From: Petrosia ficiformis
Taxonomy: Eukaryota > Porifera > Demospongiae > Haplosclerida > Petrosiidae
DNA: 64,000 bases
Direction of reading: 5' to 3'
Assembly (NCBI GenBank): GCA_947044365.1
Contig: OX345637.1
Span: 7,031,201 to 7,095,200, forward strand
In this document: one piece after another, positions 12,917 to 42,300 of the stretch
Position numbering within the stretch: position 1 is the stretch's first letter
Layout of the letters: every line of letters begins with the position of its first letter
Translations under genes and position numbers: made by a program
The notes under the pieces: generated by a model
The model's database searches: none
What the model saw: only the letters and a program-made list of their open reading frames with translations
What the model was told of the DNA's origin: nothing

Positions 12917-13591
12917 ATTTATATAAGTATATGTATATACAATTATATACATTTGCTATGAAAACCGTTTTGAACAACAATACTCCTTTCCAATCCACGT
13001 ATTAAAGTTTGAACAGACTTACATGTATATGGTGACCAGATCATACTCCAAAGAATTTTAAAAAGTGGTAGTTCGTTTCGGTTTAGTATTTTTTGATGGT
13101 TTAACTGTGATAAAACTAAACCTGTCATAAGTAGTATGGATCAGTATATCATTCCAGATATATTGTGTATGTATGTATGTGACCCAGGGGAACTCAATCT
13201 AATAAAGTAACTGATGTGATTCAGACCTTGTCTAGAAATGAGATTGCAGTATTAAATAAAATTTTTTCAGATGATATTCCAAATATAATTTGATGATAAA
13301 ATTGTTATCACAATCTCTTGTAATCCTGGAATAACATAACACACATCACTAATGATTGTCTGTATCCAGCCACGTGATAGTGGTGAGGTGTGGCTGAGCA
13401 TCATATTAAGTATGTAGGTAGTAGATAGAAGTATGTATGTATGTATGTCACCTGTTAGAACTGTCAATTGGTCCAGGATTTTCACCAATGTCCATCAACG
13501 CTCTCCTCAATTGTTCATCTGCTAAGGACCTCAATTCTTCTTCATACTTTTCCAAACTAGGATCCTTTTTAGCTTTCTTTTTGGGAGGCAT
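12067..13591 (-). CDS. Small LEM-domain protein, 142 residues
   Basis: LEM domains bind the chromatin protein BAF and usually sit at the inner nuclear envelope. Exons on minus: 13591-13452, 12830-12639 and 12163-12067 (429 nt). Residues about 13-60 read LEKYEEELRSLADEQLRRAL, then MDIGENPGPIDSSNR joined across the intron to DIYIRLLVRKK. This is the LEM pattern (L...LR..L...G..PGPI..+.R..Y...L). The rest is a Ser/Thr/Lys-rich tail with a basic KRKRGKGK-like patch; the N-terminus MPPKKKAKK could be a nuclear signal. No membrane segment is visible, unlike emerin or MAN1. The second donor (AA|gttatt) is weak; if it is not used the frame stops at 12617, giving 117 residues. The LEM call is by pattern only. 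Confidence 0.75.
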
Positions 13592-13760
13592 TCTCTACTT
13601 AAACAGTGAACCACGCCCACACATAATAGATAATTATAATTAAATTTTTATAACTTTAATTATCGGTTAAGCGTACTGGGCCATGGGCGGCCCGGCGGGC
13701 CTGAACATAAATGCGCGCACGCGGTCGCCATTTTCATGTTTAGCGGATGTCGTCTCGATC
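13592..13760. promoter_or_regulatory. CpG/GC-rich divergent promoter region
   Basis: A sharp GC-rich island in AT-rich surroundings (GGGCGGCCCGGCGGGCC near 13684, then GCGCGCACGCGGTCGCC) lies just upstream of the LEM gene start at 13591. On the plus side a transcript could begin near 13735 and splice to the acceptor (tttttgtcacag) just before 16225, making it the 5' UTR of the FN3 gene. That link is inference. Confidence 0.45.
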
Positions 13761-14189
13761 GGCCAAAGTATCGCTAAAATTATTATTAGAGATTTGAACT
13801 GGCCTGTTAGAAAGTGCAGTTGCCCAGTTTGTGTTTGAGTACTATAGTTTCAAGCTTGTGTACTAGGCAACCATTGTCATAGACTATTCAACAACAAAAT
13901 GAAATGTCATGATGCATGAAATAAACATGACATTCAATCATTATCCCAATGTTGCTGGTGAAATACCTATTTTCATGCCTTCACTATTGTAAGTAGCTAA
14001 TCCTAACGAACATGTCTAGAGTATTCTACTACCGCTGTACCACAGTGATAAACACAATATTTGCAACACATCGTACCATACTTCAAATTGTGTACACTTC
14101 CCAATGACAAATTTCAACAAGTATGAAGAAATCATGAACCAATTTCTAAGACTACCCAATGAATGACAAACGTCAAGAAGCATGAAGTA

Positions 14190-15957
14190 ATACAAGGTCG
14201 TTTACCGGATCAGTTACCAAATCGGTCACCAGAGCGGTAACCAGATCGGGCACAAGATCGGTTATCAGATCGGTTACCAGATCGATCACTAATTCGGTCA
14301 CCAACAGATCGATCACTAAATCGGTTACCAAATTGGAGATCAGATTGCTTACCAGATCGGTTACCAGATCAGTCACCAGATTGGTTACAAGAGCAGTTAC
14401 CAGATCGGTCACCAGATCTTTCACCAGATCTGTTACTAGATCGATCCCTAAATCGGTTACCGTCACCAGATCGGTTATCAGATCAGTCACCAAATCGATC
14501 ATTTAATCGGTTATCATATCAGTCACCGGAACGGTTACCAGATCGATCACTAAATCGGTTACCAGATCACTCACCAGATCGGTTACCAGATCGGTCACCA
14601 GATCGGTTACCAGATCGATCCCTAAATCAGTTACCAGATAACTCACCAGATCGGTCACCAGATCGGTTACCAGATCGATCCCTAAATCAGTTACCAGATC
14701 ACTCACCAGATCGGTTACCAGATCAGTTACCAGATCGGTCACCAGATCGGTTACCAAATCAGTTACTAGATCAATCATTAAATCGGTTACCAGATCACTC
14801 ACCAGATCAGTTACCAGATCGATTACCAGATCGGTCACCAGAACAGTCACCAGATCGGTTACCAAACGTGTTACCAGATCGATCACTAAATCGGTTACCA
14901 GATCGCTTATCGGATCGGTCACCAGAACGGTTACTAGATCAGTTACCAGATCGGTTACCAGATCGATGACTAAATCGGTTACCAGATCACTCACCAGATC
15001 AGTTACCAGATTGGTCACCAGATCGGTTACCAGATCGATCACTAAATCGGTTACCAGATCGGTCATCAGATCGGTTACCAGATCGATCCCTAAATCAGTT
15101 ACCAGATCACTCACCAGATCGGTCACCAGATCGGTTACCAGATCAGTCAACAGATCAGTTACCAGATCGGTAACAAGATTGATCACTAAATCGGTTACCA
15201 GATCACTTATCGGATCGGTCACCAGAACGGTTACTAGATCAGTTACCAGATCGGATACCAGATCGATCACTAAATCGGTTAAAAGAACATTCACCAGATT
15301 GGTTACCAGATCGGTTACCAGATCGGTCACCAGATAAGTTACCAGATCGGTCACCAGATCGGTTACCAGATCGATCACTAAATCGGTTACCAGATCGGTC
15401 ACCAGATCGGTTACCAGATCGATCACTAAATTGGTTACCAGATCACTCACCAGATCGGTCACCAGATCAGTTACCAGATCAGTTACCAGATTAGTTACCA
15501 GACCGGTCACCAGATCAGTTACCAGATTGGTCACCAGATCGGTTACCAGATCGGTCACCAGATCAGTTACCAGATCGGTCACCAGATCGGTTACCAGATC
15601 GGTTACCAGATCGATCACTAAATCGGTTACCAGATCACTTATCGGATCGGTCACCAGAACGGTTACTAGATCAGTTACCAGATCGGATACCAGATCGATC
15701 ACTAAATCGGTTAAAAGAACATTCACCAGATTGGTTACCAGATCGGTTACCAGATCGGTCACCAGATAAGTTACCAGATCGGTCACCAGATCGGTTACCA
15801 GATCGATCACTAAATTGGTTACCAGATCACTCACCAGATCGGTCACCAGATCAGTTACCAGATCAGTTACCAGATTGGTTACCAGACCGGTCACCAGATC
15901 AGTTACCAGATTGGTCACCAGATCGGTTACCAGATTGGTCACCAGATCGATCAGTAA
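14190..15957. repeat. 12-bp satellite (GGTNACCAGATC) with 432-bp higher-order repeat
   Basis: About 147 units of a 12-mer of form GGTTACCAGATC or GGTCACCAGATC, with variants. Because 12 is a multiple of three, long frames stay open on both strands: minus reads (LVTD)n for hundreds of residues, plus reads (RSVT)n. A larger block starting GATCACTAAATCGG at 15181 recurs at 15613, an offset of 432 bp or 36 units, with matching private variants (TTATCGGATC, TTAAAAGAACATTC). No start context, signal or flanking exon supports a gene, so the frames are treated as repeat artefacts. Confidence 0.9.
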
Positions 15958-16234
15958 ATAATGGACAAGCACAAGTAGTGTTCCAAAAATAAAATGAATG
16001 TATGAGTTTATTTTACTGAAAGAATAAATGTATTCATTTTCCATTTTCTGGGAAATATTTTGAAATAATGAATATCATTGCTAACTTCTTGGAAATGTGA
16101 TCCTGTTATGGTTGTTACATCTCGTATTCATTATCAAATTAAAAATCACAAAATCATTCATAAGGGAGCTTCAACAGTTTAAATTACATTCAAAAACTAC
16201 TTTATAACAATTTTTTTGTCACAGTGAATACAAC

Positions 16235-16891
16235 ATGGCTCTTCTCTTATCTAGTGCGCCTGTAAACCTCAGAGTATCCTCAAAAAGAACATCCAGTATG
16301 ATCAAGATCCGCTGGGATCCACCCGAGATGAATATTTCCACAATCAAGTGCTATGAGATGCAAATTCGTACCAAGAAGGGTGAATATGAAACATGCACTA
16401 CAACCTGTGATTCACAAAAATGTTCAGGTACAGTTAGGAACCTGAAACAGAATACCAAGTACTATTTTCGTGTGCGTGCAGTTACTTCTATGGGACGAAA
16501 ATATTCCTTTAGTGAAGAAATAAAAGCCAAGACAAAGATGCACAAAGCAGCCAAAGGTGCTTTACTTCCTCTTGCTTTTATCGGAGGGACAATAGCTGGT
16601 CCCTTTGTTGGAGGTATTGGAGGAGCCACTTTAGGTGGAGTAGCAGCTGTTGATAGTGCTAACACAAAAGTTGGTAAAGGAGCTGCAGGGGTAGCAGGGG
16701 GTGCAGCTGGTATGGTTGGTGGAGGGATACTAGGAACACTTGGTGCTCCTTTAATAGGTGGAGCTTGTGCTTATGCAATGTATCATGATTCCGATTGGAG
16801 TGACCAAAGCAGTGATGAAGAAGAACCTCAGACTACTAAAGAGACTGTTAAAGAGACCAAACCAGACACTGATAATGTCAAGTACATATAA
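16235..16891 (+). CDS. FN3 domain plus glycine-zipper protein, 218 residues
   Basis: Single-exon frame, ATG at 16235, preceded by a strong splice acceptor at about 16224, so a non-coding 5' exon is likely. Residues about 8-103 form a fibronectin type III fold: PVNLRVSSKRTSSMIKIRWD, PPE, CYEMQIRTKKGEYETC, YYFRVRAV, and the FSEEIKAKT end strand. Residues about 108-182 are rich in small residues with repeated GxxxG spacing (LAFIGGTIAGPFVGGIGG, GAAGVAGGAAGMVGGGILGT), which suits a glycine-zipper hairpin inserting in membranes. The C-terminus is acidic (SDEEEPQTTKE). No signal peptide. Function unknown. Membrane association or oligomeric channel-like assembly is a structural guess only. Confidence 0.75.
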   Translation: MALLLSSAPVNLRVSSKRTSSMIKIRWDPPEMNISTIKCYEMQIRTKKGEYETCTTTCDSQKCSGTVRNLKQNTKYYFRVRAVTSMGRKYSFSEEIKAKTKMHKAAKGALLPLAFIGGTIAGPFVGGIGGATLGGVAAVDSANTKVGKGAAGVAGGAAGMVGGGILGTLGAPLIGGACAYAMYHDSDWSDQSSDEEEPQTTKETVKETKPDTDNVKYI

Positions 16892-17111
16892 ACTGAGAAT
16901 AATGACATTTTTTGAGCTAACACGTCTGCTATCATTGTTACAATTATGATGTATACTAGAACTTCTTTTCTTCACTTCTATATAAAGACTATTAATTGTC
17001 ATGGTTTGAAAAATTACAATAATGATATTTGTTAATTCTGCTTAGATTTAATGACATTGCCAGTTTAGCATATACCGGTATATATATATTACATATAATT
17101 ATAATTATATA

Positions 17112-17352
17112 TATAGTATGATGGTGACATCATCCCTTTGACGTGGTGAGTCCTATATATTGTATATAGACCTTCCATGTGCACACTATGCAGATGTCAC
17201 CATCATACAAAATAGTATGCTAATAGGTCCTATATACTGCATCATAGGACCCTCGTTTTGTGTCCTCGGATGTGATATAGCCCATGCAGGCTCGGGCTAT
17301 ATCACATCCTCGGACACAAATTCAGGTTCTATATGACCCATTAGCATACTAT
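17112..17352. repeat. Two adjacent large palindromes
   Basis: Palindrome 1: TATGATGGTGACATC near 17117 pairs with GATGTCACCATCATA near 17192. Palindrome 2: TAGTATGCTAATAGG near 17213 pairs with the reverse complement at about 17336-17350. Its core is GTGTCCTCGGATGTGATATA near 17261 against TATATCACATCCTCGGACAC, leaving a loop of only about 15 bp. Both could form cruciforms. Flanked by AT dinucleotide runs. Confidence 0.8.
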
Positions 17353-17699
17353 ATATATATATATATATATAAATTATATAATCATAATGAAAATAGAAAA
17401 CTTTCACAATCTAATTATTGACTACAGTCTGGATGACAACACATAAATAGTGTGTGAACCATGGGCAGTGGCTCTAGGTCCAACAGCCAGGAAATACATG
17501 CTTTGATTGTTAAACAACCCCTGGAATTGTTGTCGTTCCACAATAACTCACATCTGAAATTTCTTCCCACATGGCCATGAAAAGTGCTATGTTCCCACTC
17601 TACATAACAATTTAACAAACTTGATAAATCATAATGTTTTGGCATAGTGTAATAAATTTATGATCAAAATTAATACAATGACAACCATTATCATAAGTT

Positions 17700-31438
<13,739 letters not shown>

Positions 31439-32209
31439 TCACTTTGATACTTCATGTCCAATCTTTTTATGTGCGTTCATTCTTAATTTTTCTTAATATT
31501 CTCTGGAGTCTCCCACATCATGAAGATTCAGAATGAAGATGATGTGTGCCTGAGAATGAGGATGAAATCCAGTCATTGTACCTGTTTTATTATAATCACT
31601 CTTTGTTTTATTACATCATATCTTCTACCTACATGTACATGTATTTTCATGATTTTTTAAAACTTTTCTTTTTTTTTGTTCAACTAATTTTAGTTTATAC
31701 TAAATTATTAATATTATAATTATTTGAAAAATAATTATTTAATTATCTTATACTATAGCTATTGTAGACAATGAAGCTAAAACGTGACTGTCGTCACTAA
31801 GGTTATTCACATTCACCATGACCTTAGAAAAATATTCATAACTTTAATTTAGAATGACTAACAATCTTTTCACCTGCACCATTTTCATATAATAGTCCTT
31901 CCCGTTCTTTTTTGTGTATGTCAAATTTCAATCCAATTGTTTCATTGTTGAGTTACAGTATAATCATGTATTAACCTTATGACATTAAACTATACACTAT
32001 ATTACATATCATAGAAGTCTAATTTTGACAACATTGTGAATGTGAACAGACTTTAGAGTAAATGCCCCACAGACTTTTAGAGGATGTTACAGTAAACTAG
32101 TAGATTGTCTGAGCTGGCTTTATGAAAAAAATAAGTATATAGGCTCTAGAAAACTAAGAATCATAACTTAGTTTATTCAGTCACTAAAGGGTTAAATTAT
32201 TTAGGCATC
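31439..32209. other. KAT7-GPN1 intergenic spacer with a MITE family B copy
   Basis: The 770-bp spacer holds the KAT7 3' UTR and an inverted-orientation family B copy at about 31795-32050 (TTCACATTCACCATGACCTT to TTGTGAATGTGAACAGACTT). The GPN1 promoter must lie in the last 160 bp. No gene seen. Confidence 0.65.
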
Positions 32210-36051
<3,842 letters not shown>

Positions 36052-36326
36052 GACATTGTTAATTGTAAAATAAAAATATTATTATAATACACACATATGT
36101 ATATATCAATTAGCAGTTAGTAACACTGCTCAAGACAGTCCCAATACAAACTATTAACTAGAATTACTATCATTGTATTGTGAATACATGTCACACTCTC
36201 CTAATGTGTCGTATCTACTAACTAAACATGAATCAAACATTAGTTTTATTAATTATTATAATACAAATATATATAATTATATGAAATAGTAGTTTGTAAC
36301 ACTGCCCAAGACAAAGTCCAAAGTGT

Positions 36327-39300
36327 TCATTTTGTTAATAAATGTGATACACTTTCTCCTAATTGCATTTGTGTCTTTGTTAGATTAGCCAAATATACCA
36401 CCATTAAAAGATCCTGCATGTGGAAAGAACAAACCATTTAATATTCTATCAAATATTGTAAAGATGTAATGATGGATACTCCAGTTGAAACCTGTCAAGC
36501 TTCATTAAGCTCTACCTCTTGGAGGATTACTACAGTGTTTCACTAAAGCATGGAAACATCAAAGAATCTGTAATTAAATGTGGTCTGTGGGGGCACACCC
36601 CTGGACCCCCTAGTTATCTTTCTGTTGATATCCCTACTCTAACAAACTTTTCTTAATACCCTTTGAGAGTACTATTCATTATAAGTGGCTTACCTGCGTA
36701 GTACTATTCATTATAAGGTGGTGGTAATTAAAGGGGCTTACCTGCATAGTACTATTCATTATAAGGTTGTAGTAATTAAAGGGGCTTACCTGCATAGTAC
36801 TATTCATTATAAGGTGGTGGTAATTAAAGGGGCTTACCTGCATAGTACTATTCATTATAAGGTGGTGGTAATTAAAGGGGCTTACCTGCATAGTACTATT
36901 CATTATAAGGTGGTGGTAATTAAGGAGCTTACCTGCATAGTACTATTCATTATAAGGTGGTGGTAATTAAAGGGGCTTACCTGCATAGTACTATTCATTA
37001 TAAGGTGGTGGTAATTAAGGAGCTTACCTGCATAGTACTATTCATTATAAGGTGGTGGTAATTAAAGGGGCTTACCTGCATAGTACTATTCATTATAAGG
37101 TTGTAGTAATTAAAGGGGCTTACCTGCATAGTACTATTCATTATAAGGTGGTGGTAATTAAAGGGGCTTACCTGCATAGTACTATTCATTATAAGGTGGT
37201 GGTAATTAAGGAGCTTACCTGCATAGTACTATTCATTATAAGGTGGTGGTAATTAAGGGGCTCACCTGCATAGTGCTATCCATTATAAGGTTGTAGTAAT
37301 TAAAGGGGCTTACCTGCATAGTACTATTCGTGGTGGTAATTAAAAAGGGCCTACCCGCATAGTACTATTAATTATAAGGCGGTGGTAATTAAAGTAGCTT
37401 ACCTGCATAGTACTATTCATTATTTGTTCAAACTTTGTTCCCTCAATTTGAGGTACACTGGAAACCACTTCCATTAGTGCATGACCTATTGTAGCATCAG
37501 GGGGTGTGTCACCATCCTGTGTGTGTGATACATAAAATAATGAATAATTTCATATACAAATATATGCACATGTATACATGTACACTCATAAACATAAGTG
37601 TAGGAACCATGGTGACACAGGGGGTCCTCATACCCAGGCTTATTAAGATGGTGGAGAAAAAGAGCCTGGATTCAACTGTTTGTGCATGTGCTAATTAATA
37701 TACAAAATAACACATGATCACTAAAGGGTGTGTCAGTTTGTAGTACACAATATTCACAAAAACACGACAAAGATCTGCTCCTGGTTTGGAATGAGATCAA
37801 GATATCCAAAGTGCTGTACAGAATAGAGATTGCTAGAACGAAACTAGCTATATTGATTATTATATCCATTTTCACCAAAGTGAAACAAAAGAATCACAGA
37901 TAGTGTCACGGTTGCCTCAGAAAGTAATTAACTATATAGCACATGTGCAAACAATTGAATCCAGGCTCTTTTTTTCCGCCATCTTAAAGAGCCTGGGTAT
38001 GAGGCTAAGGGGGTACGTGTCCCCCAACATTTTGCTACGAAGTATAAACTATGTTTATAGTGAATGATGTACATGTACTACAATAATATGCTTATCTTCT
38101 TCATTAATTTACATTTGTCTCACCCACCCATTTAGAAACATGTTCCTATATATACCATATGACAATAAATTAACCACATGTACATGTACTAACATACATG
38201 TAGAGTTGGGTAATTATTTATGACATGCATGTATATACATGTGTATGTGATACAATTTAGGAAAACCACAATTGTGGCATTGTGGCACATAATAATTTTG
38301 AACAAATACTTACCTTCAAACACTCACTATTCCGATATTTTGCACATTAAATTTGGTATCTAGGAAGACCAGTTAATGCTCCTCCTTTATACCAAATTGT
38401 GTTTGCTTGCTGTATAAAATGGCCAAATAGTGAGTGTTTGAAGGTAAGCGTTTGTTCAAAATTATCATGCATCATCACAAGTGTGTCTTCTCAAATTGGG
38501 TCACATACATGTACATGTATAATAATAATTATTTCCAATTAATTAATTATGTCACACAATTAATAGTATCATAATCACCACCTTATTTAAAATAACATAA
38601 TATTGTAAACAAATTATTTACTAATATAATATGCATAACACATAAATTAGCTTTCATAAACACTGTGGCAAATTATCATAGGTTGGCTTCTGGTGGTTTC
38701 TTGGGCCTGTAGCTGATTTTAAAAGTTCCAGAGGTGTAAATATTCACCATATTCAATGGTTAAACAGCTGCTTTATAGTATTAAACTGGAGAACTCTTGG
38801 GGTGGGGGGATCCCAGGTGCCTCCCCCCATCTGTATGAAACCTTGATACATATAAATGTACATACATGTAGCTGTGCAAATGTACACACACACACACGTA
38901 TTATACAATGTACATGTATCATACATACTATAACACTTTTGACATAGTCCATAAGTCTCTCAATATTACTTTCCATTTTAGACAACACAGATTCAATCAC
39001 TTCAAGATCAGACATTATCGGAACCATGCCCCCTTCTAAACCAACACTTTTACTTAACAGCTCCACTCCTATTCTCTCTGGATCAAAGTATGTGAACTCA
39101 ACAGGAACAGGAGAGAATAGTACACCCTGAGTCTTGTCAGGAACGCCAACTTTACATCTAAAAATACATGTAAATACTAAATACATGTACACTGTACATC
39201 TAAATATACATGTACAATCATGTCCCTAGCTATCCACACTCTTAGCAAAGCAAAAAAGCATCTGGTATGTAATTAAGCTTGGGCAATTTCTTTTAATTAG

Positions 39301-42300
39301 GGCCAGATTTTGGCTAACCAATCACATTATCAGTGGGGCTCCAATCAATTATTAACTTGAGCTACAAAGCGCCACAATATTTACTGAATAGTGTGAAGCC
39401 ATAGCCACTTGTAATCTCCGAATAGAATATATACTACTGTAGTATACACATAGTGTTTTAAAGAAGGGTACAGGTGATGTTTTTTTAGCAGGGTAATTTT
39501 ATTTCAAGAAGTGTTTTGTACCCTTCAAAAAACAGCCTGGTGAGAGTTAAATATACACCTACATGTACATGTACCTGATGTATGCTTTTATTTCCAATCT
39601 TCCACTCTTCAGCTTCCCATCAATTGTGACATACACAGGAGGAGGCTCTCTTTTACTGTAGTAATCATGTATCAGTACTGAGTGCATTGTGATTGTACTA
39701 CTAGTGGCATACCTGAGGGAGTTGATATGATCAATATACATGTACACATTGAGTCATAGACACACACACACACACATACATGTATGTATGCACATACACA
39801 CACTCAGATACATGTACATACATACACAAAAGATTAGAAGATACTCAGTACTGAGTACGTAAATATTACCAGTTGCATACCTGAGTGAGTTGATATGTTC
39901 AACACAGACACAAACATACACTGATTCAAGTATAATATACTTACATTGTAAACCTAAATGTGCATGTACTTCTAACTGAAGACTGAAGAGTTCAAAGTAC
40001 ACATACATGTATATTTTTATTTTTTGCTACAAATACTATTAAAAGATAATACCAGTCACTCGTTTGGTGATAGTAATATTAACCCTTAGAGGACTGAGCT
40101 TGTTTTTCAAGATTCTTCAAATTTCCAACACTGGCGACTCTGCTGCAGCTACATGTATCTTGGCCACCGCTCACTTTCTGTACCCAAAACTTCTCCTTTT
40201 CCAACATGGAGTACTACTTCTAGCAACTTTCTTACTGGGATTTGAAAGTCTCCAATCGCTTCATAGGACTAATTGAAAGGCAGTGTTCTCCCTCTTTTGA
40301 TTGCAACTGGTACAAACAAAACGATCCCACTGCATGTTGGCACTAGCTACACCCACGATATAGGGTTTTACAGCAAGATTTCTGTCTCAGCTACCCACCA
40401 GATTGTGTGGGCAGGGCCAATGAATTCCCCCATAGTCTATATTTAGGGCAAAATGTGGCCATTTTCATGGGGTTATCCCTCCAATTACTTCGTAACGCTT
40501 AGAACTTCCCAACTGTGTAGAGGTCAAATGTCACATATATGTTACATCAGTTTTCTAGGGGTTAAAATTAATTAAACAAACACTTACCAGCTGCAATGAA
40601 CATTAAATGTCGTCACAAGCTAATTTTGAGAGGTTGTCATGAATGTGAAAAACATTCAAACACTATTGTATATGTACATGTACTTACCATCCTAGAACAG
40701 TCTCTGATGGATTAACAGTCTGGTGTAACTGATACATACTCTGTTCATACTTCATGTCAATAGCTACTTCTTCATCATTTTCATTATGAGGTACAGGATA
40801 GGCAGAACGAATCTATGTTTGAGATATGTATTATAAAATATTAAATTCTGTGCACATTCATGACGACTTCATAATAGAAAGATGACTTTATATGTACTAT
40901 AATGTATAGTTTAATGTAATAAGTTGATTATACTGTAACTCAACAATGAAATATTGGATTGATATATGACATACACAAAAAAAAGTCAAGAATGATGAAA
41001 ATTAGGGCTGGGAACCGGCTAATATTCTGAAATCGATTATCAAATCGACTGATAATCGATTAAAATCAATGGAAGTAATTAGGCCAACTAAGTCAATTAA
41101 TACAGGAAACTCCTCCCATTTAAAGATCAAAAAGGCTAATGTACATTATTTGCTGTTGCATGCTTGAAAATATGTCTTCTGGAATAACTAGCATAATCGA
41201 TATCACAAACTTATAACCAATGATCAGAAGAATTTTCAATAACGATTGATTATTCGATTAATCAATTATTCGATTAATCATCCTAGTCCTAATGAAAATA
41301 GCACAGGTAAAGGTTTTTTGTTAATATCAAACTAAAGTCGCAAAAATTTTTTTCTGAGGATAAGGTGAATGTGAATGACTTTTGCCAATACATATCTATA
41401 ACAATATAAAGTATACATGTTATGAACAGCCCACATGTACATGTATGTAAAACTTATAATACATAATTGTTACTATTACATCAATATTAAAAATTTTACT
41501 AATATTTTAAATAAAAAGATAATTACGTTACATATCTACTGATAACAGATACTGATCCGATATTACATGTAACTTGTGGTATCTAATACCTTCAATGAAA
41601 ATGAGCCTTTTCTCAATAATTATGAGTGTCATAAAAGCTATTAATGATGTTATAATCACAAAACATTAAGCTAAAAATAATGGCTGATAATGACTGGTAC
41701 CAATTACTGATCCGCTCGTTACATTATTAATAACTTATACATAGATATTATAACACATCTATGAAACTATTTATACATCTGAAATCAGAAAACAAATGTA
41801 AAATGAGTGTAGAGTGAGTAATATTTTGGACTATAAAGGCTGGTTCACAATATGACGCAAGGCCTTGTGTTTCTTTGTGCTGCATCAGTGCATTAATTGT
41901 ATTGTGAAGATGATGCACTTCTTTTAACGCCATCAGATGCAACATAACGCAAGGATAGGATCTGATTCAGCTGTGTTGCATGTGATGAATCAGTTTTCAA
42001 AATTATATCACAACACAACTGACGCAAATCAAGGCTTGCTGCGTCATATTGTGAACCAGCCTTGAATTGGAATTTTTCCAGGTTCACCTACTCCATTTTT
42101 GCCTATTCGAAATTTATGCAATAATTCCACATTTGCCTACATATACAATTAACCAAAACATTTAAAACTTTGATTTTTGACATAAGAAATTCAGATAAAT
42201 TTTATATTAATTGTTAGCAGTAAAGGTAGTGATGTATATTTATACATAATAATTATTTATTATTGCTTGTCACCCCTAGAGTGGTCATACATTGCAAAGG

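Noticed and set aside
14173..16044. Open frames of 513 and 109 residues (minus) and 112-123 residues (plus)
   Set aside because: Translations of the 12-bp satellite; both strands are equally open because the unit length is a multiple of three, and no start context or homology is seen.
17415..17645. 76-residue minus-strand frame with an ATG, 55 bp beyond the UBA52 stop
   Set aside because: No recognisable domain, no splice partner and position in the likely UBA52 3' UTR; could be a short downstream ORF but unsupported.
36679..37252. Frames with NSTMQVSPFNYHHLI and HSTIHYKVVVIKGAYL repeats
   Set aside because: Translations of the 48-bp splice-donor array; not an independent gene.
41748..42087. 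Two minus frames of about 65 residues in eIF3F intron 1
   Set aside because: Both lie across the inverted repeats of the MITE at 41836-42064.
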